Shown here in pieces: positions 10,201-18,330 of a stretch of DNA of 64,000 nucleotides. Origin of the DNA: Taenia hydatigena (lineage: Eukaryota; Platyhelminthes; Cestoda; Cyclophyllidea; Taeniidae); the NCBI GenBank assembly GCA_036345935.2, contig JADWOT020000008.1:246791-310790 (forward strand). Direction: 5' to 3'. A program made the translations under genes and the position numbers. How positions within the stretch are numbered: the stretch's first letter is position 1; the number at the start of each line of letters is the position of its first letter. A model generated the notes under the pieces. It had not been told where the DNA came from, searched no databases, and saw only the letters and a list, made by a program, of their open reading frames with translations.

Positions 10201-12926
10201 AAAGCCACCATGCAGTGCTAAAAGCGGGATAGGATTAAGCGATTGCATTCAAGCACTGGAAAAACATGTTTAACAATGACGACGGGCATAAAGCAGTGTA
10301 CATCTTCCTGCTTTATTCCGATGTAACCGAATTTAAAGGCCAGTTTTTGTAAGCAGGATGTGATCTGACGTCCTGCATTTCCAATGACAGCGGGAAAAAT
10401 ACTTTGGCACCACTGGCTGTCTCGGTTTGGCTGTACTTCTTGACTTCTTCTCAATTCGTGCAGCTATTAGCAGCAACGTGCTGCCTCGCTATCTCCCGTG
10501 TGTAAACATAATTTTCAGTTGCCATTCTAGCCGCCCTAGTTTCGAGTCAGTCAATGCACACATTTCTTCATTCTTCAATGTGGTATCGGCCTCGATGTCA
10601 AAGTGGTAAGCTAACCTCTGCGTTCAAAGGTAGTTAATTCAATCCCTTTAACCTATGCATCTTGCATGGAAGGACACGAATGCTGGTATCGTGTGTGGAA
10701 TGAGCATTGCTACGCATCGATGCAATCGGGGTTTGCCTCGATTCGTTGGGATTGGGCTTAAATAATATTGCACTTACTTAGATGCCCTGATCTCAGAAGA
10801 CATTTTGAAACAGCTGCTTATGCGCTTTTTACTTGGCTTGTGGTTATAGGGAGTTCAAGTCTACCTTAAGAAATTGGGCCTACCGCGCATTCTACTGCGC
10901 TCACGGTTGATTGAACACCTTGAAGGACTGCGGGAAATGCGACACGAAAATATTAACACTTTGGTGGGGTGCTGTGTGACACCAGATTTCTTCAGTCTTG
11001 TCTTTCACTACTGTCATCGTGGAAGCCTTCAGGTGATAAATGAGGACCTCTTTAATTTTATTTTGCATGAACGACCCACCTATATCGCCACTTTCGTATG
11101 CAACATCAATAGCCGCGTTTACAGTGGTACGCATGCAGTGCGTGCGGAGTCATCCTAGGAGAGGTAAGATATTAGGCACGGTAAGAAAAAGCAAAAATTA
11201 ATCAGTAGAGAAATTTATTTTGAAGAGTGAAACATCCTAAAATAGCTTTTAAGCAGCGGGCATGCTCGTTTCGTGAATCGTCCTTTGCAGTGCATTAGTG
11301 CAATTGCCACGCTTTCCATTCTGCTATAATTGCTTCATTGTGGCCGTCTGAAGCTGCTAACTTTTAACCCCTGAAGTATCGTCACTAAAAAATAAGCATG
11401 ATAGTTATGCAGGCAGTTACTTCGCCTAGTCTCACACTCCTTGAAATTGTCGTACCACAAAAGTGGCAAGAACTACACGTCTGTAGCTCTAACACAGAAT
11501 CCGTTTATGTGCGACGGACATTTTATGCCATGATACACGGCACACCTTCATTTCTACTTCATGCTTCGTGTAGCAGTTGCTTTTTCTTTGACTTATTTTT
11601 CACCGCAATTTCGTTTGCAGGATGTTATCAACAACAAAAGTATCACATTTGACTGGGATTTCAAGCTCTCTCTCATGACTGACTTCGTTCGGGTGAGTGG
11701 ATGCTGTCTCATGGCTGTTAAACAAAACTCTGCTCCTCTCGTCTCTAATTTGTGTAACTAATTTCGGTGGGCATCATAAGGGAATGGAGTACCTCCACAG
11801 CACAAGTTGCAAAGCTCACGGAAGACTAAAGTCAACCAATTGCGTTGTCAGCTGCCGATCCGTCTTGAAAATTACCGACTTTGGCATCCCCAAGGTCTAC
11901 AACCTAACGGGCAGTTGTCCTTCGATCAAACCTGAAGGTTAGTCACATTGACCACCCGCCATTGTATCACATCCACAGAAAAATTGTGGACGGCGCCTGA
12001 GCTACTGCGCGATGAGACAGCGGCTTTGCTTGGAACTAAGCCAGGCGATGTCTATGCATTCGGCATAAAAATGCACGAAGTGTTCTGTCAGACGAAACCA
12101 TATGGGCCAGGTAATATGCAAGTTGAGGAGATTCTGAAACGCGTGATGGGCGAAGAAGAGCCTCCATTTCGTCCACAGGTGGGTAGTTCTCTTCATCGCA
12201 GTATACCGCTATGTTGACTTGGTGATAGTGCATCAGCGGGACAGAATAAGTTAACCAAGGCCTTTTCACGAAACAGCCGGAGGTATTTAGGGACATGGCA
12301 CTGTTTGTGTCAAGTTTTTGTTAAAAATGCACTAAGGGACTCATGTAACATTGCGGTGTATCACACTCTCTTCTGATGGCAAAGCACAAGCCTGCCCCAC
12401 TCGGCTTCCTACTTCAGCTCCTTGAAACGGGTGTCTCACCGACTTACGTAGACATTATTCAGCGAGCGTGGTCAGAAAATCCTCGACTGAGACCAACATT
12501 CAAGGAGTTGAATGAAGAGATTCAACATCTGACCAGAGGAAAGTGAGTTTGCCATCGTTTATGATCGCCATGCTTGTTTTGCTAAGAAAAACGAACATTG
12601 TGGAGCACATGTTCAAAATAATGGAAGATTACTCGAGTCGGTTGGAAGAAGAGGTGAAGGCTCGAACGGATGAACTGGAGAATGAAAAGAGAAGGAAGGA
12701 ACTTCTCATCTGTCGTTTGCTGCCTCCGTGAGTTTCCATCCTCATCAATTCTAGTTAGCAGCATTGGATGTTATGATTTCATTCTGTAGCTTTGCATTTG
12801 TGTACGGCCCCACAAGACTAGACCCTGAACAATGGGCGAGTGGATGAATAAAATCAAGCTGGAATTGTAGGGTTGTGGCAGAAGCGTTGAAGGCGGGGGT
12901 CGCAGTGGCTCCTGAGACCTACCTTC
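6988..12926 (+). CDS. Receptor-type (membrane) guanylyl cyclase, 16 exons, catalytic part not found
   Basis: Natriuretic-peptide-receptor-like guanylyl cyclase: a single-pass receptor making cGMP from GTP. Exons (phases agree except at exon 3): 6988-7299, 7865-8348, 8415-8670, 9164-9435, 9499-9572, 9640-9724, 9767-9878, 9950-10111, 10540-10605, 10850-11032, 11621-11692, 11781-11937, 11979-12178, 12391-12542, 12587-12727, 12871-12926. About 928 residues: signal peptide (1-18), extracellular ligand-binding domain (to about 465), WPG juxtamembrane motif, membrane helix (about 467-494), kinase homology domain (about 590-865) with HGRLKSTNC in place of the HRD loop, DFG kept and an APE motif, then a coiled coil and VVAEALKAG, which opens the cyclase module. 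Family members are usually 1,050-1,200 residues, so the roughly 220-residue cyclase is missing here. Exon 3 needs a one-base frame change. It is either an expressed gene with assembly errors and distant last exons, or a decaying paralogue. Confidence 0.85.
7865..8348 (+). CDS. rGC exon 2: extracellular ligand-binding domain
   Basis: Acceptor TTCAAG after a pyrimidine tract, donor GTGAGT; enters in phase 0 and leaves in phase 1. [13 protein letters not shown] matches the conserved GP-C turn of periplasmic-binding-like receptor domains, and [11 protein letters not shown] matches the strand-turn-strand around the family's WxxxALxY motif. Several NxT/NxS sites. The acceptor could instead be TTTACAG at 7887, but only 7865 keeps phase with exon 1. 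Confidence 0.75.
8415..8670 (+). CDS. rGC exon 3: ligand-binding domain, with a frameshift
   Basis: Acceptor TTCTTCAG, donor GTAATG. The first half reads in phase with exon 2 ([19 protein letters not shown] ... [16 protein letters not shown]). The last third makes sense only in another frame ([19 protein letters not shown]), and that frame joins exon 4 in phase 0. The exon is one base short of a continuous reading (or has two too many), with the break between about 8540 and 8600. An extra intron there would have to be under 30 nt and frame-neutral, so a true indel or an assembly error is more likely. Confidence 0.6.
9164..9435 (+). CDS. rGC exon 4: membrane-proximal part of ligand-binding domain
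   Basis: Acceptor GGCAG, donor [26 protein letters not shown] begins the helix that in family members precedes the glycosylated membrane-proximal subdomain, and [20 protein letters not shown] fits its G-D-x-x-x-x-F/Y-x-L-L core. NIT and NVT glycosylation sites. Phase 0 in, phase 2 out. Confidence 0.75.
9499..9572 (+). CDS. rGC exon 5: juxtamembrane WPG segment
   Basis: Reads [20 protein letters not shown], which resembles the short (L/I)NWPxG...P...C motif outside the membrane helix in natriuretic peptide receptors. The acceptor CCAGTCAAG|G is chosen because it restores phase with exon 4; the nearby CAG at 9493 would not. Donor GTACGT. Confidence 0.6.
9640..9724 (+). CDS. rGC exon 6: transmembrane helix
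   Basis: Acceptor CTCTTTTAG, donor [20 protein letters not shown] and [11 protein letters not shown] give one hydrophobic helix, the only one downstream of the signal peptide, placed exactly between the WPG segment and the basic cytoplasmic start of exon 7. Phase 1 in, phase 2 out. Confidence 0.7.
9767..9878 (+). CDS. rGC exon 7: cytoplasmic juxtamembrane region
   Basis: Follows a 42-nt intron. Starts [10 protein letters not shown], a positive-inside stop-transfer sequence, then an acidic stretch [13 protein letters not shown]. Phase 2 in, phase 0 out, donor GTGAGG. Confidence 0.6.
9950..10111 (+). CDS. rGC exon 8: linker to the kinase homology domain
   Basis: Acceptor CACTTTTAG, donor GTACGT, 54 whole codons. 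Polar, Ser/Pro/His-rich, without known motif. Placed by splice signals, phase and position between the membrane helix and the kinase homology domain. Confidence 0.5.
10540..10605 (+). CDS. rGC exon 9: start of kinase homology domain N-lobe
   Basis: Acceptor GCCCTAG, donor GTAAGC, 22 whole codons ending [13 protein letters not shown], which runs straight into GVQVYLKKL of exon 10 in phase 0. Together these resemble the beta-strand carrying the VxVK lysine of the kinase fold. Confidence 0.5.
10850..11032 (+). CDS. rGC exon 10: kinase homology domain N-lobe
   Basis: 61 whole codons. [20 protein letters not shown] and [12 protein letters not shown] match the family's L-x-x-(L/M)RHEN(I/L)-x-x-(F/L)xG and EYCxRGSLxD motifs. 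Donor GTGATA, phase 0. Confidence 0.85.
11621..11692 (+). CDS. rGC exon 11: kinase homology domain
   Basis: 24 whole codons, acceptor TTTGCAG, donor [26 protein letters not shown] corresponds to the family motif D-(I/V)-(L/I)-x(3-4)-I-x-(L/F)-DW-x-F-(K/R)-x-S, directly after the GSLQ of exon 10. Confidence 0.85.
11781..11937 (+). CDS. rGC exon 12: pseudokinase loop and DFG segment
   Basis: [20 protein letters not shown] gives the family's G(M/L)xYLHxS and HGxLKSxNC motif. The HRD aspartate is replaced, as usual for this non-catalytic kinase-like domain. KITDFG is kept. Phase 0 in, phase 1 out, donor GTTAGT. Confidence 0.9.
11979..12178 (+). CDS. rGC exon 13: kinase homology domain C-lobe
   Basis: Follows a 41-nt intron. 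[12 protein letters not shown] is the APE segment; [20 protein letters not shown] is helix F and the start of the G loop. PPFRPQ marks the usual end. Phase 1 in, phase 0 out. Confidence 0.9.
12391..12542 (+). CDS. rGC exon 14: end of kinase homology domain
   Basis: [20 protein letters not shown] matches the family's (L/M)xxCWxExPxxRPxF terminal motif, with alanine in place of the usual cysteine. Phase 0 in, phase 2 out, donor GTGAGT. A frame of the same length in the other phases is closed. Confidence 0.85.
12587..12727 (+). CDS. rGC exon 15: coiled-coil dimerisation (signalling) helix
   Basis: Follows a 44-nt intron. [20 protein letters not shown] with [20 protein letters not shown] forms a long amphipathic helix with heptads and ends RLLPP, the invariant turn before the cyclase domain. 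Phase 2 out, donor GTGAGT. Confidence 0.9.
12871..12926 (+). CDS. rGC exon 16: last recognisable exon, entry to the cyclase module
   Basis: Acceptor GAATTGTAG; joins exon 15 in phase to read [20 protein letters not shown], the family's LLPxxVAxxLKxGxxVxPExY motif that precedes the first catalytic strand. The donor is uncertain (GTAATC at 12927 or GTAGTT at 12933). No exon with FSDIVGFT-like, GDAYM-like or GDTVNxAxR-like sequence was found after it. Confidence 0.65.
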
Positions 12927-12932
12927 GTAATC

Positions 12933-14839
12933 GTAGTTGATGGTTTCTTATACGATTTCCATCTGATAATAAGGAGGAAGAGGAAGAAAGAAAACAACAA
13001 GATGTGCTAGCAATTGTGATAATGAATATTAGCTACTTATCAAGTGATTAGTAGCGGTTTCGGTGCAAAAATCAGCCTAAGATCCAGAAATTAAATAACT
13101 TGAAAAACAATATGAATTTCTCGCGAATTCTTGTCAGGATTTGTTACCCACACTACCTAAACTTGACTCTATACTAATAAACTAGACTTTTCTTGCAAGC
13201 GTTCAGCTGGTGGTAAAATTCTCGCACAAATTCAATCGGCTAATTGCGCAAGGCGGATGAATGTGAAGTTCTTCTTATCTGTTCTAGCGACGCATTTCAC
13301 TCCATAATCTTGGCCGAGCCTTTCCAATTTTTCTCTTGTCCCCCTGTCGGTACACTTTTCTGAGCCCATTATTCTTCGCCAACTGCTATTTTCGTATGCA
13401 ACCACAATGACCAATGTCTCTGAAGCGTCTTTATTCCTCTCTACAATCTTAACAATCGTCATCGCCTTGGGGCGCTGCGGTTACTCTGTTCACTAGTGAA
13501 AGGACTAGATTGCATGCACATGGCTCATTGCCGATCTTTGCTCATACTGTTATTATTATTATTATTATTAGATATAGCTCCAAATAAAAAATCTAGAGAC
13601 GACTTTATCGTTCCAATTTCGCAGTTAGGAACTATAAATTCAAATGTTGGGCTCCATTAGACAATGTTGAAAACCTTGTGCCATATTGTACTAACCGATC
13701 TCCAAAATGAAAATATCATGCCTTTTTCTAAAGTTCTATCTTCTCAACGCTGCATTCATTGAAAGAAGTATGCAAATTTATAGTCAACCAAAATTTTTCA
13801 CATGTTAATTAAAATCCACCCCTGCGCGCAACAATGATTAGGGTGACAAACCCGCAGCAACAAACCAAAGTTTCCTTCTTATAGTGAGTCCATGCCTACT
13901 CGCAGAGCACATAGCTAAGTGTACATCCATGGACGCTATGTGAAGGCAGCTCGTTGGCGAACTCTAGAACGCAACCAAAACTTAATGAAATACACAGTAG
14001 CTTATAAACACACGCTCAATAATTTATTATGCTTTGTTATTGTAGTAGGGTCTGGACTATCTAAGCTACCGGTGGGATGTGACGCAGTGCAATGCAACAC
14101 AATGCTTGCCATATCATATTCATCCGACAGCACCTGATTATCGTCCAAATGACAGACTATTCCATGTAAAAGCTTTTGCGACTTGCACTTACAACCTCTG
14201 CGCGCTGAATGCTTTTGCCTTACTAGAGTAACATTCTAAAGTAATGAGTTAAGAACTTATTAGAATCATCACTAAAATCTATGAATCTTGTTCACCAAAT
14301 AATGTATGTTCGTATTCCGCGAAATACTCCATGCCGAATGGCTATATAACGTAGGATTCCGAGAACTTTTGGAAATTCATTGCAGACCAAATCAAATGGA
14401 CAAAAGCATGCTTATGGAAATGCTGTGAGTGCATATGACCTAACACTGCTTCGAACGTTGTGTGTTAAGCAAAGCATCCTGTGCAGCAAAATCGTACTTC
14501 AAAGTTTGCATTCCTTTGGGCTAAAGCATCGTATAATGAAGCGTAATGTTAAAAGGAGGTTGTGCTTAAAGCCAAGGCTACGGCTGAAGGGCGGCGCACA
14601 CGTAGGATTTCATCAGATGCTAATTGACGCTGACTTACAAATATGTGCGTTGACGAAGCGGCTGAGAAGTTATCCAAGGTTTGTAAATAGAACGAAGCAG
14701 TGTGAACACATATTGCAATTGCAGACTATTTAGAGGTTAAAAAGAAAGTGTTTTAACATACAAGAGGACACGAAGCAAGAATAATGGAGAGGTTTTGTTA
14801 TTTTTCTTACCTCTTTGATGTAATAAGAGCACCCCGTAG
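12933..14839. other. Intergenic or long intron, no supported gene
   Basis: This interval should hold cyclase catalytic exons if the gene were complete; none was seen on either strand. A minus-strand frame at 13232-13462 has coding-like codons (TLVIVVAYENSSWRR, GVKCVARTDKKNFTF) but I recognise no family. A TTA microsatellite lies at 13549-13570. Confidence 0.4.
13549..13570. repeat. (TTA)n microsatellite
   Basis: About seven uninterrupted TTA units. No link to a gene is visible. Confidence 0.9.
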
Positions 14840-16165
14840 GTTCTGCAACATGTTAGGCAAATCGATAACATGGATCTAAAAACGCTAAAACACGCCAGGT
14901 ACAAGCAAAATTAGGATCTAAAATCGTTAGTAGGGGTGGGATACCTGGCATGTTGTTGTCATTTATCACCCCATGCCTACCTTCATACATGTCTCATTGA
15001 TTGCCACAATTTGTAATGATCACTGCATTCTTCGTCGGAACCTTAATATTGCGCTTCATCAGTGTTTTTATCACACCACCCGGTGCCGTCTGATTCACTG
15101 ACAATAGTTTCACTTTTAGAATCATCCGTAACATTTTATCAACCATGCTGAACACCAGCCACGTCGCATCATACGCCACTGCCTCGCCCAGGCTAATGGA
15201 CTTAGTAAACCTATTACCACTGAAGTAGTCCTGCAGTAAATGCTACATCTTCAAAATATGCGGCGACCCACCCACCAGTTATAGCTCGCAGACATCGACC
15301 TCGTCCAACCTCGCCTATCTTAGCGCTTTGGTTACTATAGTCGAAATTCTATCAAAGAGATTGGAGCACAGTAGTTTAAAACAGGATCGTAAAATGGACT
15401 CAGGGGAATCTCTGTCCTCTGTCGCTCTTTTTGCATACTCGCACGCCTTTCTGAGACGACCGAAGGCTTTTTTTGCTATAAGTCAAATCTATTCCCTATG
15501 TTTTTGCTTAATTGCCTCCACACAGTAATCCATCAGTCGAGAATCAAAGTCACCACACCCAGGTACGTGTCACGACCAACTGCTTTCACCCTAAATTTTT
15601 CATCCTCTACATAGACGCATCAGAAGTACCACCATCCAAATCAAAGACAAGCACACTGTGTTCCCTGCTAGTCCTCATGTCCAAACCGTAGGAAGGAGCA
15701 GCTGACATAGGCTCACTAATGATGCAAAACATATTAAGCCCGCCATTTGTCTGCAATAATAATTGCCGGACGCTAATTGCTGTTAAAATACGCCAGAATA
15801 GTGATCATAACATTTGCCACTTCGCCAAAGGAGGCTTCTATGTTCTTCTCCATCTCCAGCAGCACCATGGATGAGGTGTGCTCCGCATTGAAATGTTTTG
15901 TCTTACCATAGTACTTTACTTCAATCTTTGACTTTCCATTTAAATCTATTACTTCAAAATGGCCAGTGCTTCATATCACTTTGCACTGCCTCATCATTAT
16001 ATGACGTCCGTCCAGAAGCTTTACACCATACACCATATTCGTGGGGTTCAGTTTAGCCTGGTTTCTTGTGACATCACCAATGATGTGTTCTTCATCTGCG
16101 AATGCAATGTATCTCAGTGTTTTGCGGTAACCCAGACCATTAGCAATAAATCTATTTTATTTATT
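14840..16165 (-). pseudogene. Processed or decayed Hsp70 pseudogene
   Basis: Read on the minus strand, this is an intronless Hsp70 (DnaK-type chaperone) remnant broken by many stops and indels. From the 5' side: IANGLGYRKTLRYIAFADEE, then IIGDVTRNQAKLNPTNMVYG and KHWPFEVI (near 15.95 kb), the phosphate-loop relative VLVFDLDGGTSDASM (usual IFDLGGGTFDVSI; a GGG glycine is lost), DSRLMDYCVEAIKQKH, KAFGRLRKACEYAKRATE, LVGGSPHI and LLQDYFSG, EAVAYDAT, and the substrate-domain start TAPGGVIKTLMKRNIKVPTK with DNNMPGI near 14.95 kb. The first 35 or so residues and the end of the protein are not recognisable, and the 3' limit is approximate. An intron-free, stop-riddled copy fits a retrotransposed pseudogene. 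Tapeworm genomes are known for expanded Hsp70 families with many broken copies. It cannot encode a chaperone. Confidence 0.9.
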
Positions 16166-17579
16166 AAATTGCTCACTTACTCATCTATAGTCTGAATAGC
16201 TGAGGTTTGACATTTCTTATTTACCCTTTTTGCTGTCTCCCCCAACTTTAGTTAAGATTTTCACTTCTTCTTGCCTTCCGGTAAGTGATGGACTAATCTA
16301 ATTGTATATATATTCACACAGTGACAAGCACCAGCTTTCCACCCAAACAGTCAGTCATTTAATCGCTTTTGCTTGTTCACGTTGCCCATTCATAGAAGAA
16401 GAGGCTGTCACGAATGCGCCCAAATGTGTCCGTGAAAACGACCAAGTAAGCGACGCCATGTAAAGCATTTGTATTTGATAAACTATAAGGTCGCCTTTAG
16501 TCCCTTCTTGACCAATGGCTAGGTAGGATCCAACATTTCTGCTCCTCTTTAAATTGACACTTAACTATCCGATGATCGCACCTTAACTAAGCGAAGCCTG
16601 TTTGATGCAAATTAACGAATCATTGTTGGTTATATGTTTCAAAGAAAAACCTTGTCCGCGAAAAAATCCGTGCAAAATAGTTGCAAAACTGCATCGAATC
16701 AGATAACGTCAACCTTAAAGTGTACTGAAGCAGGAATTCAGAAACGAAGGTAAGGAGACATTTGAGCAGCACTCCTATATTACTACAACTCTGCAAAAGT
16801 TAATTCATCAAGGAAAAACTCAGGGTGAACGGCAAATAAACAAACTGAAACAAAAGAACTTTGTCAGAAAAATCAACTCCGAACATTTTCTACTCTCAAG
16901 CAGGCCCTTGACCGATGCATTTTTGCATACTTAATCTCTTTGGGGGAAGAGGAAGTACTGATGACAAATTAACAACTAACAGAGCCTTGCAGTTTGGGTC
17001 TTCTCCACCACAAAAATTACAAACGATGAAGGAAAATAACAAGGGGGCATTAACGCGGCCTTTTTTCCTCAATATAGACTAAGCACAGTCAAATGTATCT
17101 AATTGTAAAATTACAATAGCATTTGTCACCTAATCCACGCCATTTGTAGTCGCATGCACGTTAGAAACCTAACTAGGGCGCCATTTCTTCCCTTATCTAA
17201 CCTTAGTTGCGACCGCATAAACATAATGGATTTTACAACAACAGCATTTCTCGCTGTGTGTGTGAGAGACCCACATTCATGTGTAATTTATTCATTTTAC
17301 CTGCAGGGACATTTTTTACCTTATGCTATCGCATTTCGGTGTTTTCTGCATTTCCTTCAAACGGATTTTGATGTTCGTTCCACCCAGCTGACATGTATGC
17401 TTCCTAACTGCCGGCTCTCCTGTGCGTTTTACTTAATTTTGCATTCGTCCACCACTTTCTTCAGCAATATTACTTAACTTACCCACCTCTCCATGCAAGT
17501 CCATGCCACACCAAAACCAAGCGTCCCTGTTACCCCTTATAAACGATTCAAAGGATTACCTGTTGCTCCTCACTGATGA
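16166..17579. other. Intergenic, no supported gene
   Basis: Only chance-like frames. The longest (17154-17477, plus) is hydrophobic and Cys/Phe-rich without any motif I recognise. No splice-bounded exon could be supported. Confidence 0.4.
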
Positions 17580-18330
17580 ATGAAAGTGATAGAAACAGAC
17601 GGTGAGAAGACGCCTTTGATCGAGTCAAACGGGCTTTACGATTTCCAGACAATGACCTCTGGACTCTGTGATATTGCAGCCGACTCCCAACGCCTGATGC
17701 AGATAGCACCAGATGGTATTTATCCAACATGCCACATGCTCTGCCTCAATAACATTCAAGAGCGCAGAGTCAATCTAGAACAAGGGCCAGCTCATCTGGG
17801 AGACGAAGGTTTGGCCTTGAAACCAAAGAAGTACCATTTTCTTCCCTAACTTGTTGACGTCCTATGGCAAATAGTCTCAATAAATAATATGTTGATCACT
17901 GGAGTCCGTACGAACCGCGAGAGCCTGGCAAGTCGCTACAGATTCTTTGTTAAGGGCTTCGCTATGATTGCTGTCTTCAGCATAGAGCAACCACAAAGCA
18001 GACGACAAAAGGATTTACAGCAGTAGGTCGAGCATGACTTAGTGCTTAGTGAGTTAATGCCAACGCTCTATTCCACACCAACCCGTGCCTTGCCAAACTT
18101 TGAGGCCAATGCATTACCCTTTGTGATGGGCACAGATGCACGTGATGTAGACGCGGGTGATGCACCTTCTCAAAGGGACAAATAAGGAGGAGAGCCTGCC
18201 TTCACCTACACAGGCACGAAGTCCAGCGAAATCGTTGAGCCAGAAATGCGCAACAGAACGTAAGCTACCTATACCCCACCAATATTCGTGGCATTGATTA
18301 GTAGACGCATCCACTGGCTTCTAGGAAGAA
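17580..18330 (+). mobile_element. Ty3/Gypsy LTR retrotransposon remnant (RT and RNase H)
   Basis: Degenerate pol fragment. The first 90 codons carry the end of reverse transcriptase: DGEKTPLIESNGLYDFQTMT and GLCDIAADSQRLMQ stand for the family's DxEKTAF...GLYEF...PFGLxNAPATFQRLM. The catalytic YLDD is replaced by CLNN in LCLNNIQE, so it is dead. GDEGLALKPKKYHF is the LxxAGLKLxPxKCxF motif. After a stop, RYRFFVKGFAMIA (about 17935) and, in other frames, ALPNFEANALPFVMGTDARD with a trailing SQRDK (about 18090-18185) match the connection and RNase H start. No integrase, gag or LTRs were found nearby. Several stops and frameshifts show an old insertion. Confidence 0.8.

Noticed and set aside
13232..13462. 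Minus-strand coding-like frame between the receptor gene and the Hsp70 pseudogene
   Set aside because: No splice signals or family resemblance; noted only within the interval description.
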